NCBI GenBank assembly: GCA_020852655.1
Contig: JADZAI010000043.1
Location: forward strand, 1 to 52,619
Origin: Alphaproteobacteria bacterium
GTDB lineage: Bacteria; Pseudomonadota; Alphaproteobacteria; Micropepsales; Micropepsaceae
Length of the DNA stretch: 52,619 nucleotides
Reading direction: 5' to 3'
Within the stretch, counting starts at the first letter, position 1. Every line of letters begins with the position of its first letter. The notes below the pieces were generated by a model. It searched no databases, had not been told where the DNA came from, and saw only the letters and a list, made by a program, of their open reading frames with translations. Positions 34,599 through 48,374 of the stretch are shown here, one piece after another. The position numbers and the translations under genes were made by a program.

Positions 34599-36839
34599 TC
34601 ACTCCCGCGCCAGGGCGGCCTGCGCGGCGCCCTCGGCATTGAGGAACTGGTCGTCCTCGATCGTCACCGTCACCTTCTTCAGCGCGCCGGTGAAACGGAA
34701 CGGCGCCGCATAGTGCGACACCGGGCTTCCGCGATCGAGCCCGATATCCAGCCCCGACCACGAGATGAAGTTGACGAAGCCATAGATCAAGTCCGTCGCC
34801 GCGACCTCGTCGCCGTCGATGCGCAGCGAGCAACGGAACGGATCGCCGAGATTGGGCCCCGAGCGCTTGGCATGGAACGCCAGCCGGCGGTCGCCGGAGG
34901 GAACCTTGCGCGGCGCGGCGAGGACCTGATGCTGGCCGCCGACATTGATGTCATGCATCAGCACGCCGTCCCTCAGGTATAGCGCATAACCGCAGGTCGC
35001 ATCGCCATGCGCGATCAGCACGCCCTCGGCGCCGCCCGCCGGCACATGCACGTCGGCCTCGATGCGGTAGGAGCGGCTGCGCAGGTCGGGGCAGACATCC
35101 GTCGGCAGATGGCCCATGCCGGCGTGGAACGTGAACACGCGCCGGCTGCCGAGATTGCGCGCGGCATTCTCGGCGAAGCGCTCGCCGAAGCGATCGTCCA
35201 GCGGCAGCACCTGATGGGCCTCCGCCTCGCGCCACCAGAGATCGACCAGCGCCTCCAGTCTGTCGGGCTGCTCCGCAGCGAGATCGGTCACCTCGCTGAA
35301 GTCGCGCTCCAGATGGTAGAGTTCCCACCTGTCCTCTTCGTACGGCTTGCCCGGCGGATGAAACGCGACCGCCTTCCATCCGTCGTGGACGATCCCGCGA
35401 TGGCCGAACATCTCGAAATATTGCGGCGCAGCTTTCGACGGCGCGGAGGCATCGGCAAAGCTCGCTGCGAAGCTCGTCCCCTCGATCGGCATCTGCGCCA
35501 CGCCGGCGATGGAGGAGGGCGCGTCGATCCCGATCGCCTCCAGCAAGGTCGGCGCCAGGTCGCTGGCGTGGCAGAAAGGATGGCGCATCTCGCCCCGGGC
35601 CGCGATGCCGGCGGGCCACGAGATCACCAGCGGATCGCGGATGCCGCCGCCATGCGTGTTCTGCTTGTAGCGCTTCAGCGGCGTGTTCGACGCCATCGCC
35701 CAGCCGAGCGGGAAGTTCGAATGCGTGTCCGGCCCGCCGATGTCGTCGATCCGCGCCAGCTTCTCTTCGAGATTCTCGACCCGGAAATTGTAAGGCCCCA
35801 TCGCATTGATGAAGCCGAGCGGCCCGCCTTCCTGGCTCGCGCCGTTGTCCGACAGGACGAGCACGATCGTGTTGTCGTCGAGCCCGGCGGTCGTGAGAAA
35901 CTGCGTCAGGCGCCCGATATGCCGGTCGGCATGCTCCAGCATCGCCGCGTAGGCGGCCTGGAGGCGCGTGAAGAGCCGGCGCTCATCGGGCGAATGATCC
36001 GCCCACGGCCGCACCCAGTCGTTGCGGCCGGGCAGGGCGGTCCCCTCCGGCACCAGGCAGAGCGCGATCTGCCGCTTCAGCCGCGCCGCGCGCTCCTCGT
36101 CCCAGCCGTGGGCGAAGCGCGCGTCGTATTTCCGGATGAGCTCCTGCGGCGCCTGGTGCGGGGCATGGCACGCGCCATAGGCCAGCCATAGCAGGAACGG
36201 CGCGTCCGGCTTCGCGGCGTGATGATCGGCGACGAAGCGGATCGCCTCGTTCGTCAGGTCCTCGGTCAGGTGATAGCCGGTCTGGTAGGTTCCGGGCGGT
36301 GCGACGGGCGTGTTGTCGCGCACGAGCTCGGGCGCATACTGGTCGGTCTCGGCGTCCATGAAGCCATAGAAACGGTCGAAGCCGCGGGCCAGCGGCCAGC
36401 CGTCCACCGGACCGGCCGGGCCGGTCTCGTGCGTCGGCGTCACATGCCACTTGCCGACCATGTAGGTGCGATAGCCGTGCGGACGCAGCATCTCGGGCAG
36501 CGTCCCCGCCTCGCGCGCGATCTTGCCGCGATAGCCGGGATAGCCGCTGTCGAAATTGGCGAGGCACCCGACGCCGACCGAATGGTGGTTGCGCCCCGTC
36601 AGCAAGGCGGCCCGCGTGGTCGAGCACATCGCCGTCGTGTGGAAGCCGGAATAGCGGAGGCCGCGGGCCGCGATCGCGTCGATCGCCGGCGTGTCGATGG
36701 AGCCGCCATAGCAGCCGAAGTCCGAGAAGCCGACGTCATCGAACAGGATGACGACGATATTGGGCGCCCCGGCCGGCGGTTTCGGCCCGCCGGGCCAATG
36801 CGGCTGCGACTTTGCCACGCCCGGATTGCGTCCCGTCAT
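34599..36839 (-). CDS. Arylsulfatase-family hydrolase with atypical CSTTR formylglycine site
   Basis: A 746-residue sulfatase. The metal-binding start is IVVILFDDVGFSDFGCYGG, the nucleophile region is TTAMCSTTRAALLTGRNHHS (Cys72), and later segments include GYRTYMVGKWH and VLSDNGASQEGG. A jelly-roll-like C-terminal region of about 200 residues follows the catalytic domain. Canonical sulfatases use CxPxR for conversion of Cys to formylglycine; here Pro is replaced by Thr. No signal peptide is obvious at the N-terminus (MTGRNPGVAKSQPHWPG). The gene ends one base before selO starts and diverges from the DUF885 gene. Confidence 0.9.
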   Translation of the reverse strand: MTGRNPGVAKSQPHWPGGPKPPAGAPNIVVILFDDVGFSDFGCYGGSIDTPAIDAIAARGLRYSGFHTTAMCSTTRAALLTGRNHHSVGVGCLANFDSGYPGYRGKIAREAGTLPEMLRPHGYRTYMVGKWHVTPTHETGPAGPVDGWPLARGFDRFYGFMDAETDQYAPELVRDNTPVAPPGTYQTGYHLTEDLTNEAIRFVADHHAAKPDAPFLLWLAYGACHAPHQAPQELIRKYDARFAHGWDEERAARLKRQIALCLVPEGTALPGRNDWVRPWADHSPDERRLFTRLQAAYAAMLEHADRHIGRLTQFLTTAGLDDNTIVLVLSDNGASQEGGPLGFINAMGPYNFRVENLEEKLARIDDIGGPDTHSNFPLGWAMASNTPLKRYKQNTHGGGIRDPLVISWPAGIAARGEMRHPFCHASDLAPTLLEAIGIDAPSSIAGVAQMPIEGTSFAASFADASAPSKAAPQYFEMFGHRGIVHDGWKAVAFHPPGKPYEEDRWELYHLERDFSEVTDLAAEQPDRLEALVDLWWREAEAHQVLPLDDRFGERFAENAARNLGSRRVFTFHAGMGHLPTDVCPDLRSRSYRIEADVHVPAGGAEGVLIAHGDATCGYALYLRDGVLMHDINVGGQHQVLAAPRKVPSGDRRLAFHAKRSGPNLGDPFRCSLRIDGDEVAATDLIYGFVNFISWSGLDIGLDRGSPVSHYAAPFRFTGALKKVTVTIEDDQFLNAEGAAQAALARE

Positions 36840-36952
36840 TCGAAACCCCTCAACGAGTCCATGCGCCGCGCCCTACCCGGCATGCACGACAAGCCGGGGA
36901 TCGGCAGTTGCAAGGATTGATCCCCACCCCGCCATGCGCCACACAATGGTGT

Positions 36953-38710
36953 ATGCGCAAGCTTCTCTTGGCCGCCATGACCGCATCCTCCCTCATGGCA
37001 GCCGATGCCGCTGCCGGCGACACCGAAAACACCGCCTTCGACAAGATCGTCTCAGACTACGAAGCCTATCTCCGCCGCGAAGATCCCATCGCGGCCGGCT
37101 TCGAGGGCGACCAGGATGCGCTCGCCCGCCTGCCGCTGGTGAAGCCCGCCGACGATGCCAGACGGCTCGCCGCACTGAACGCCTTCAAGTCCCGGGTCGA
37201 CGCCATCCCCGCCGCTTCGCTCGACGACAAGCGCGGCTTCGACCGCGACTTCCTCGCCTATCTGCTGGCGATCAAGGTCGAGCGGGAAGCCTATGACGAG
37301 GGCCGGATCCCGTTCCAGAACGATTCCGGCTTCCACACCACGATGGACTATGTCGCGCGCACGACCCAGTTGCGCTCGATGGCCGACGCCGAGGCCTACA
37401 TGGCGCGCCTCAGCGCCCTGCCACAATATCTCGAAGACAACATCGCCAATGCCCGCCGCGGCATCGAGACCGGCTGGGTCCAGCCGAAGATCGTCGCCGA
37501 TCGCGTGCTGGAGATGGCGAGGGCCCAGCTCGCCATCGCCCCCAAGGACGACGTGCTGCTGCTGCCCTTCGCGAGCGCACCGGCCTCGCTCGACAAGGCC
37601 GGCGTCGAGGCGTTGCGCGCCCAGGCCGAGCTTCTGGTCACCGAGCAGATCCGCCCGCGCCAGCAGGCCTTCGTGACGTTCCTGGAGACGGAGTATCTGC
37701 CCAAGGTCCGCGCCTCGATCGCGGTCAAGGACATGCCGGGCGGGGCCGACTGGTACAAATTCCAGGTCCGCCTCCACACCACGACCGACCTCACGCCGGA
37801 CGAAATCCACGAGATCGGCCTCCAGGAGGTCGCGCGCATCCGCGGCCGCATGGACGAGGTCATGAAGGAGACCGGCTTCACCGGGACCTTCGCCGAATTC
37901 CTGACCTTCCTGCGGACCGACGCCCGCTTCTACACGACGACGCGCGAAGACCTGCTGGAGAAGGCTTCCGAAATCTCCAAGCGCATCGACGACAAACTGC
38001 CGGCCTATTTCGGCACGCTGCCGCGCTTGCCCTATGGCGTCCGGCCCGTCCCGCGCGACCAGGAGGAGGGCTACACGACCGGGCGCTATTTCCCCGGATC
38101 GCCCGATCTCGGCGTCGCCGGCGGCTATATGGTCAACACGTCGAAGCTCGACCAGCGCGGCCTGTACGAACTGCCGGCCCTGACGCTCCATGAGGCCGTT
38201 CCGGGCCATCATCTCCAGATCGCGCTCCAGCAGGAACTCAAGAACCTCGCCTATTTCCGCCGCAACAGCGACTTCACCGCTTTTGTCGAGGGCTGGGGCC
38301 TCTATGGCGAATATCTCGGCGAGGAGATGGGCATCTATCGCGATGCGTATGAGCGCTTCGGGCGCCTGTCCTACGAGATGTGGCGCGCCTGCCGTCTCGT
38401 CGCCGATACCGGCATGCACTGGAAGGGCTGGGACATCGAACAGGCACGCGCCTGTTTCACCGACAACTCGGCGCTCTCGGCGCACAACATCCAGACCGAA
38501 CTCGAGCGCTATATCTCCTGGCCCGGACAGGCATTGGCCTACAAGATCGGCGAGATGAAGCTGAAGGAGCTGCGCGCCCGTGCGACCACAGCACTCGGCC
38601 CGCGCTTCGACCTGCGCAAGTTCCACGACGCCGTGCTGCTGGAAGGCCCTATGCCATTGGCCATGCTCGAAAGCCGCATCGACGCCTGGATCGCTGCCCA
38701 GAAGCCGTAA
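36953..38710 (+). CDS. Secreted DUF885-family metallopeptidase-like protein
   Basis: A 585-residue protein with signal peptide MRKLLLAAMTASSLMAADAAA. The zinc-peptidase-like motif is ALTLHEAVPGHHLQIAL (His413, Glu414), and downstream FVEGWGLYGEYLGEEMG supplies the third ligand region. DUF885 proteins are thought to be peptidases or related hydrolases; substrates are unknown. The start is ATG 36953; no ribosome-binding site is obvious. The glutathione peroxidase gene follows after 29 bp. Confidence 0.9.
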   Translation: MRKLLLAAMTASSLMAADAAAGDTENTAFDKIVSDYEAYLRREDPIAAGFEGDQDALARLPLVKPADDARRLAALNAFKSRVDAIPAASLDDKRGFDRDFLAYLLAIKVEREAYDEGRIPFQNDSGFHTTMDYVARTTQLRSMADAEAYMARLSALPQYLEDNIANARRGIETGWVQPKIVADRVLEMARAQLAIAPKDDVLLLPFASAPASLDKAGVEALRAQAELLVTEQIRPRQQAFVTFLETEYLPKVRASIAVKDMPGGADWYKFQVRLHTTTDLTPDEIHEIGLQEVARIRGRMDEVMKETGFTGTFAEFLTFLRTDARFYTTTREDLLEKASEISKRIDDKLPAYFGTLPRLPYGVRPVPRDQEEGYTTGRYFPGSPDLGVAGGYMVNTSKLDQRGLYELPALTLHEAVPGHHLQIALQQELKNLAYFRRNSDFTAFVEGWGLYGEYLGEEMGIYRDAYERFGRLSYEMWRACRLVADTGMHWKGWDIEQARACFTDNSALSAHNIQTELERYISWPGQALAYKIGEMKLKELRARATTALGPRFDLRKFHDAVLLEGPMPLAMLESRIDAWIAAQKP

Positions 38711-38739
38711 GCCCTCACATCAGCCCCGGAGGAAAACCA

Positions 38740-39288
38740 GTGCCATCGCTCTATGACATCTCGCTGAAGCGCAACGACGGTACGACCGGCAGCCTCGGCG
38801 ACCATCGCGGCGACGTCGTGCTCGTCGTCAACGTCGCGTCGAAATGCGGCCTGACCCCGCAATATACCGGCCTCGAAAAGCTCTATCAGGCCAAGCGCGG
38901 CGAGGGGCTGACGATCGTCGGCATGCCGGCCAACAATTTCGGCGGCCAGGAGCCCGGCACGGACGACGAGATCAAGGACTTCTGCTCGACCAATTACGAC
39001 GTCCACTTCCCGCTCTACGCCAAAATCTCGGTCCTCGGCGACGACCAGCATCCGCTCTACGCCAGCCTGACCAAGGCCCAGCCCTCGGCCATCGGCGAAG
39101 GTCCGATGCGCGAACGGCTGAAAGGCTATGGCGTCCACCCCAAGAACCCGACGGACGTTCTGTGGAATTTCGAGAAGTTCCTCGTCGACCGGCAGGGTGA
39201 TGTCGTCGCGCGCTTCTCGCCCGACGTTGCCGCGGACGACCCGCGCCTCGTTTCGGCGATCGACGCCGAACTCGCCAAGAAGGCCTGA
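38740..39288 (+). CDS. Glutathione peroxidase family protein
   Basis: A 182-residue thiol peroxidase that reduces hydroperoxides. The peroxidatic cysteine is in NVASKCGLTPQY (Cys36), with the supporting Gln/Asn in PANNFGGQEPG and the Trp in VLWNFEKFLVDRQG, completing the GPx tetrad. The enzyme has Cys, not selenocysteine. The start is GTG 38740, supported by an ideal ggagga site 7-12 bp before it. The SGNH/AlgX-like gene begins 9 bp after its stop. Confidence 0.93.
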   Translation: MPSLYDISLKRNDGTTGSLGDHRGDVVLVVNVASKCGLTPQYTGLEKLYQAKRGEGLTIVGMPANNFGGQEPGTDDEIKDFCSTNYDVHFPLYAKISVLGDDQHPLYASLTKAQPSAIGEGPMRERLKGYGVHPKNPTDVLWNFEKFLVDRQGDVVARFSPDVAADDPRLVSAIDAELAKKA

Positions 39289-39297
39289 TCGCTGCGC

Positions 39298-40254
39298 ATG
39301 GCACCGACGGAGGGACCGGACACCGTCATCGAGGGCCGTGACGGGTTTCTGTTCCTGCGCGCGGGCGTCCTGCCTGTCGACGCCATCCTGGCCTTTGCGC
39401 CGGGCGAGGACAGCATTGCCAACTTCGCCGCCAACAATCACGGGCGGCGCCAATGGGCGGCGGGGCACGGCACGCCGCTGCTGGATGTCGTCGCGCCGAA
39501 CAAGCATGCGGCGCTGAAGACCCATTTTCCCTTCGAGACCGTCAGTCTCGCCGCGCTCTATCGCGAACGGGACGCCGGTGTCTTTGCCTATCCGCGCTCC
39601 GTCCTCGCCGACCCCGCGCTGCATTTTCGTACCGACTCGCACTGGACGCCCGCAGGCCAGATCGCCGTCGCACGCGTTCTGGCCGAACGGCTCGATCTCC
39701 CACTGGCCTGGATAGACGCGGCTGCACGGGATGCGGCGTCCTGCATGCGTTCCGGCGCGGACTTCGCCGGCGACCTCGGACGCCGTTTCCAGCCGCCGAG
39801 CATGGAGCCCCGCCAGGCCTTCAAGCCCGGCTGGACCGTCCGGCGCCACAACAACGGCGTCGGCATGGTCGACGGTCTCTGCATCGTCCAGGCGAGTACG
39901 CGGCCGGAGGCGAAGGGCAGGCTGCTGATCTTCGGCGACTCCCTGATGATGACGTCGCTGCCCTGCCTCTCGGCCTTCTTCCGCGAGATCGTCTTCTGCC
40001 GCTCGCGCAATTTCCATCCGGAGATCGCAGCCCAGGTGAAGCCGGACTGGGTTATCTGCGAGGTGGTCGAGCGCTATCTCGGCGACGTACCGGCGGATAG
40101 CACCGCGCCGCTCTTCCTCGACATTCCCAAGCGTCTCGGCGTGACCGCCTCGCCGTCGCCGGAGGACGCCGAGGCGGTGGCGGCGCTGCTGGCGCCGGGC
40201 AGCGACGCCTACCGGCGTTTCGTGGCGAGCATCCCCGGCTACGCGCCTGCCTGA
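39298..40254 (+). CDS. AlgX/AlgJ-like SGNH-fold protein without signal peptide
   Basis: A 318-residue protein with features of the AlgX/AlgJ SGNH-hydrolase-like domain. The lead is VIEGRDGFLFLRAGV; the catalytic segments are FRTDSHWTPAGQIAVA (Asp/His) and LLIFGDSLMMTSL (Ser), and a late VICEVVERYLG closes the fold. AlgX-type proteins O-acetylate exopolysaccharide in the periplasm, but no signal peptide or membrane anchor is seen here and no polysaccharide genes are nearby. Its role is therefore open. The start is ATG 39298, 9 bp after the glutathione peroxidase stop. Confidence 0.78.
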   Translation: MAPTEGPDTVIEGRDGFLFLRAGVLPVDAILAFAPGEDSIANFAANNHGRRQWAAGHGTPLLDVVAPNKHAALKTHFPFETVSLAALYRERDAGVFAYPRSVLADPALHFRTDSHWTPAGQIAVARVLAERLDLPLAWIDAAARDAASCMRSGADFAGDLGRRFQPPSMEPRQAFKPGWTVRRHNNGVGMVDGLCIVQASTRPEAKGRLLIFGDSLMMTSLPCLSAFFREIVFCRSRNFHPEIAAQVKPDWVICEVVERYLGDVPADSTAPLFLDIPKRLGVTASPSPEDAEAVAALLAPGSDAYRRFVASIPGYAPA

Positions 40255-40257
40255 CCG

Positions 40258-41223
40258 TCAGCGCCGGCCTGGCCGCCGGTCGTTCCAGAGCTTCGCCATC
40301 AGTCCGAACAGCCGCGCCGCATTCGGGCGCGAATGATCGTGGACATGGTCGCGCCAGATCGAATCCACCGTGACCGCGAGCCGCTCGAAGTCGAGCCAGT
40401 GCTGATACTCGCCGAGCGCGATGTCGAAGACCGCATCTTCCGCGCTCATGCCGGCCGCGAAGCGCTTGCGCGCCTCGGCGTCGACATAGGCGAGATAGCC
40501 GCGCATCTTGCGCACGCCCGACTTGTCGGTGATCGGACCATGTCCGGGCACGACGACGTCGACGTCCATCGCGAGGATCAGGTCGCAGGCCTTCAGCCAG
40601 TTGGCGGTGGGACCCGCCCACATGATCGGCGTGCCCTCGTTGAAGAGGATGTCGCCGGTGTAGACGACGCGGTCCTTCGGCACATGGACGATGACGTCGC
40701 CCTCGGTATGGGCCGGCCCAACCTCGATCAGCCGGACGTCCTTGTCGCCGACCTTCAGGTCCTTGCCGCCGCTGAAGGTCTGTGTCGGCGGGCGGAGCGT
40801 GACGCCGCCGAAGTCGAAATCCTGGAAGCAGTGCAGGAAATACGCTCCGATCTCGCCCATCTGCGGCGCCTGCTTGACCATCGCGGCCAGCATCGCCGGC
40901 GGCTGTTCGCCCATTTCCCTGGCGCTCGCCGCGGAGGCGATGATCTCGGCGTTCTCGATCAGCCGGTTGCCGAAGGTGTGGTCGCCATTCGCATGGGTGT
41001 TGACCAGCGTGGTGATCTCCTTGCCGCCGATGCCGGTCGCCGCCTTCATCGCGCCCAGCATTTCGGCGGTCAGCCTCTCGTCGAACAGCGTGTCGACCAG
41101 CAGGGAGTCCTTGCCGTCCAGGATCAGGCCCGCATTCGAGTAGCCCCAACTGCCGTCGGGCTGGAGCCAGACATGGTGGCCGTTGCCGATGTCGTGCAGT
41201 CCCTTGCTGAACGCGTAGGCCAT
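40258..41223 (-). CDS. Metallo-beta-lactamase-fold hydrolase with HANGDH metal motif
   Basis: A 321-residue MBL-fold protein. The metal motif reads TTLVNTHANGDHTFGN (His77, Asn79, Asp81, His82), so the second His of HxHxDH is Asn; this HANGDH variant recurs in one MBL subfamily. Other ligands are in VGPAHTEGDVIVHVP, VVYTGDILFNEG and VVVPGHGPITD. Substrate is unknown. The start is ATG 41221-41223 (MAYAFSKGL). It is convergent with the AlgX-like gene (3-bp gap) and divergent from gltB. Confidence 0.9.
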   Translation of the reverse strand: MAYAFSKGLHDIGNGHHVWLQPDGSWGYSNAGLILDGKDSLLVDTLFDERLTAEMLGAMKAATGIGGKEITTLVNTHANGDHTFGNRLIENAEIIASAASAREMGEQPPAMLAAMVKQAPQMGEIGAYFLHCFQDFDFGGVTLRPPTQTFSGGKDLKVGDKDVRLIEVGPAHTEGDVIVHVPKDRVVYTGDILFNEGTPIMWAGPTANWLKACDLILAMDVDVVVPGHGPITDKSGVRKMRGYLAYVDAEARKRFAAGMSAEDAVFDIALGEYQHWLDFERLAVTVDSIWRDHVHDHSRPNAARLFGLMAKLWNDRRPGRR

Positions 41224-41319
41224 GCTCCCTCCCGCTCTGTCCGGGATTCGTGTCCCGGCATTGACGAAGCGTAAGAGGCCGCCGCGCCTTGGCAAGCAGC
41301 GATTCAGTCGCAACAATCC

Positions 41320-41337
41320 GCGCATGAGAGCATGCGC
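41320..41337. other. Inverted repeat in the divergent MBL hydrolase/gltB intergenic region
   Basis: GCGCATG (41320-41326), loop AGAG, CATGCGC (41331-41337): a perfect 7-bp inverted repeat about 135 bp upstream of gltB. A second 6-bp repeat (CCGGGA/TCCCGG, 41241-41258) lies close to the MBL start. They could be operators; no known regulator consensus is recognised. Confidence 0.35.
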
Positions 41338-41471
41338 AGCCGGGCTGACGCACTGTCACCCTAAGGATCGCGCTTCCGTGGTGTTCCGGCCGCGGCCATC
41401 AGTGCTTGGAGATTTGGCATCCGTCTGTTAGCGGGTGCCGAAACCTCGCCCCAGCGGACCAGAAGACGGGA

Positions 41472-46109
<4,638 letters not shown>

Positions 46110-46122
46110 AGAGGATTGTCTG

Positions 46123-47571
46123 ATGGGCAAGCCAACCGGCTTCCTCGAGATCGAGCGCAAGGATCGCAGCTACGAGAAGCCTGCGACGCGCACGGCGAAC
46201 TATGGCGAGTTCACGCACCGTCCCACCCCCGCCGAGGCGACGCAGCAGGCGGCACGCTGCATGGATTGCGGCATTCCGTTCTGTCACAACGGCTGTCCGG
46301 TTAACAATCTGATCCCGGACTGGAACAACCTTGTCTACCGCGACCAGTGGAAGACCGCGCTCGAGACGCTGCACTCGACCAACAATTTCCCTGAGTTCAC
46401 CGGCCGCATCTGTCCCGCGCCCTGCGAAGCGGCCTGCGTCCTCAACATCGACGACAATCCCGTCACCATCAAATCGATCGAGTGCGAGATCGTCGACCGC
46501 GGCTGGGACGAGGGCTGGATCAAGCCGCAGATGTCCGAGCGCGGCACCGGCAAGCGCATCGCCGTCGTCGGCTCCGGCCCGGCCGGGCTGGCCTGCGCGC
46601 AGCAGCTCGCGCGCGCCGGCCACGCGCCGACCGTCTTCGAGAAGTCCGACCGCGTCGGCGGGCTGCTCCGCTACGGCATTCCCGACTTCAAGATGGAAAA
46701 GCATCTGATCGACCGCCGGATGCGCCAGATGGAGAGCGAGGGCGTCATCTTCCGCACCGGCATCCATGTCGGACCCGACGTCTCCATCACCCGGTTGCTC
46801 GACGATTACGCGGTGCTGGTGCTCGCCGGCGGTGCCGAACAGCCGCGCGACCTGCCCGTACCGGGCCGTGACCTCGCAGGCGTGCATTTCGCGATGGAGT
46901 TTCTGCCGCAGCAGAACCGGCGCGTCGCGGGCGACCCTGAGAAAAAGGCCGCACCGGCCGGCACGATCACGGCCAAGGGCAAGCATGTCGTCGTCATCGG
47001 CGGCGGCGATACCGGCTCGGACTGCATCGGCACCTCGAACCGACACGGCGCCGCCTCGGTCACGCAGCTCGAGATCATGCCGCAGCCGCCGGTGCGCGAG
47101 AACAAGGCGCTCACCTGGCCGGACTGGCCGCTGAAGCTGCGCACGTCGTCCTCGCACGAGGAAGGCGCAGCGCGCGATTTCGCCGTTGTCACCAAGCGCT
47201 TCGTCGGCGACAGCGGCAAGGTCGGCGCCGTCGTCTGCGCCCGCGTCGAGTGGGTATCGGTGAACGGCCGCATGGAGATGCGCGAGGTCGCAGGCAGCGA
47301 GTTCGAGCTGAAGGCCGATCTCGTGCTGCTCGCGATGGGCTTCACCGGCTCGATCGTGCCGGGCGCGGTGGCACAGAGCGGCGCGGCGCTGGACGCGCGC
47401 GGCAGCGTCGCTGCGAACACGCTGACTTACAAGACGAGCGCCGACCGCATCTTCGCCTGCGGCGACATGCGCCGCGGTCAGTCGCTCGTTGTGTGGGCGA
47501 TCCGTGAAGGCCGCCAATGCGCACGCTCGGTCGACGAATATCTGATGGGCCGCAGCGAACTGCCGCGCTGA
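46123..47571 (+). CDS. gltD: Glutamate synthase small subunit
   Basis: A 482-residue FAD/NADPH and Fe-S electron-transfer subunit of glutamate synthase. N-terminal cysteines for two [4Fe-4S] clusters are in [17 protein letters not shown] and [13 protein letters not shown]. The FAD-binding GxGxxG is [15 protein letters not shown]; the NADPH-binding motif is [16 protein letters not shown]. The C-terminus includes [17 protein letters not shown]. It passes electrons from NADPH to GltB. The start at ATG 46123 is 13 bp after the gltB stop. The downstream ABC gene is convergent, 8 bp away. Confidence 0.98.
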   Translation: MGKPTGFLEIERKDRSYEKPATRTANYGEFTHRPTPAEATQQAARCMDCGIPFCHNGCPVNNLIPDWNNLVYRDQWKTALETLHSTNNFPEFTGRICPAPCEAACVLNIDDNPVTIKSIECEIVDRGWDEGWIKPQMSERGTGKRIAVVGSGPAGLACAQQLARAGHAPTVFEKSDRVGGLLRYGIPDFKMEKHLIDRRMRQMESEGVIFRTGIHVGPDVSITRLLDDYAVLVLAGGAEQPRDLPVPGRDLAGVHFAMEFLPQQNRRVAGDPEKKAAPAGTITAKGKHVVVIGGGDTGSDCIGTSNRHGAASVTQLEIMPQPPVRENKALTWPDWPLKLRTSSSHEEGAARDFAVVTKRFVGDSGKVGAVVCARVEWVSVNGRMEMREVAGSEFELKADLVLLAMGFTGSIVPGAVAQSGAALDARGSVAANTLTYKTSADRIFACGDMRRGQSLVVWAIREGRQCARSVDEYLMGRSELPR

Positions 47572-47579
47572 GGCCGCGG

Positions 47580-48374
47580 TCAGCCCGGCGGGCTGGCCGC
47601 ATGATAGCGCACCGAGACGCCTGACGCATCGCGCGCGATGCGCGCGTCGACGTCGTAGAGCGCCTTCAGCAGCTCGTCCGTCACGGCGTCGGCGGCCGGT
47701 CCGTCCGCCATGACGCGCCCGTCGCGCAGCGCGATCACGTCGTCGGCGAAGGGCAGGGCGAGCGCGAGGTCGTGGATCGCCACGATCACCGTCCGCCCGG
47801 CCTGCGAGAGCGCCCGCAACCGGCCCATGGCGTCCAGCCCGTGACGCGGATCGAGACCGGCCGTCGGTTCGTCCACCAGCAGCAATTCGGGATCGCCGAC
47901 CAGCGCGCGGCCCAGCATGGCACGCGCCAGCTCGCCGCCGGACAGCGTCGTCGCCGCCTGGTCCTTCAGATGGCCGAGGTCGCACTGTGCCAGGACCTCG
48001 GCGATCTTGTCGCGTTGCGCAGCGGTGAGATCGCCGAAGGCCGGCAGGATCGGCGTCAGACCGAGCGCGACGACCCGCTCCACGCTGATCGGCCACTCGC
48101 AGCGCGCATTCTGCGGCAGATAGGCCCGCCGCCGGGCGAGCGCAGCCGAGGGGATGGTCGAAAGCGGCCGGCCCTCCAGCCTCACCGATCCCCCCTCCGG
48201 CTTCAGCAGGCCGGCGAGGGCGGAGATGAAGGTCGACTTGCCGGCCCCGTTCGGGCCGATGACGACGGTCAGCGATCCCCGGCGGAAGCGGGCCGACACC
48301 CGATCCAGGATCGTGCGCCGCCCGCGCCGGACGACAAGCCCTTCGGCTTCCAGGATCGCCGACCCGCCCGCCAT
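47580..48374 (-). CDS. Iron/cobalamin-type ABC transporter ATP-binding protein (orphan, BtuD/FecE-like)
   Basis: A 264-residue ATPase of the iron-siderophore/vitamin B12 uptake class. Walker A is GPNGAGKST (residues 40-48), the Q-loop is AYLPQNARCEWPISV, the signature is LSGGELARA, Walker B is LLLVDEPTAGLD and the H-loop is VIVAIHDLALA. Its start overlaps the stop of the BtuB-like receptor gene by one base, so it belongs to the riboswitch-controlled transcript. BtuC and BtuF partners are not in this window. B12 import is therefore inferred from context. Confidence 0.9.
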   Translation of the reverse strand: MAGGSAILEAEGLVVRRGRRTILDRVSARFRRGSLTVVIGPNGAGKSTFISALAGLLKPEGGSVRLEGRPLSTIPSAALARRRAYLPQNARCEWPISVERVVALGLTPILPAFGDLTAAQRDKIAEVLAQCDLGHLKDQAATTLSGGELARAMLGRALVGDPELLLVDEPTAGLDPRHGLDAMGRLRALSQAGRTVIVAIHDLALALPFADDVIALRDGRVMADGPAADAVTDELLKALYDVDARIARDASGVSVRYHAASPPG

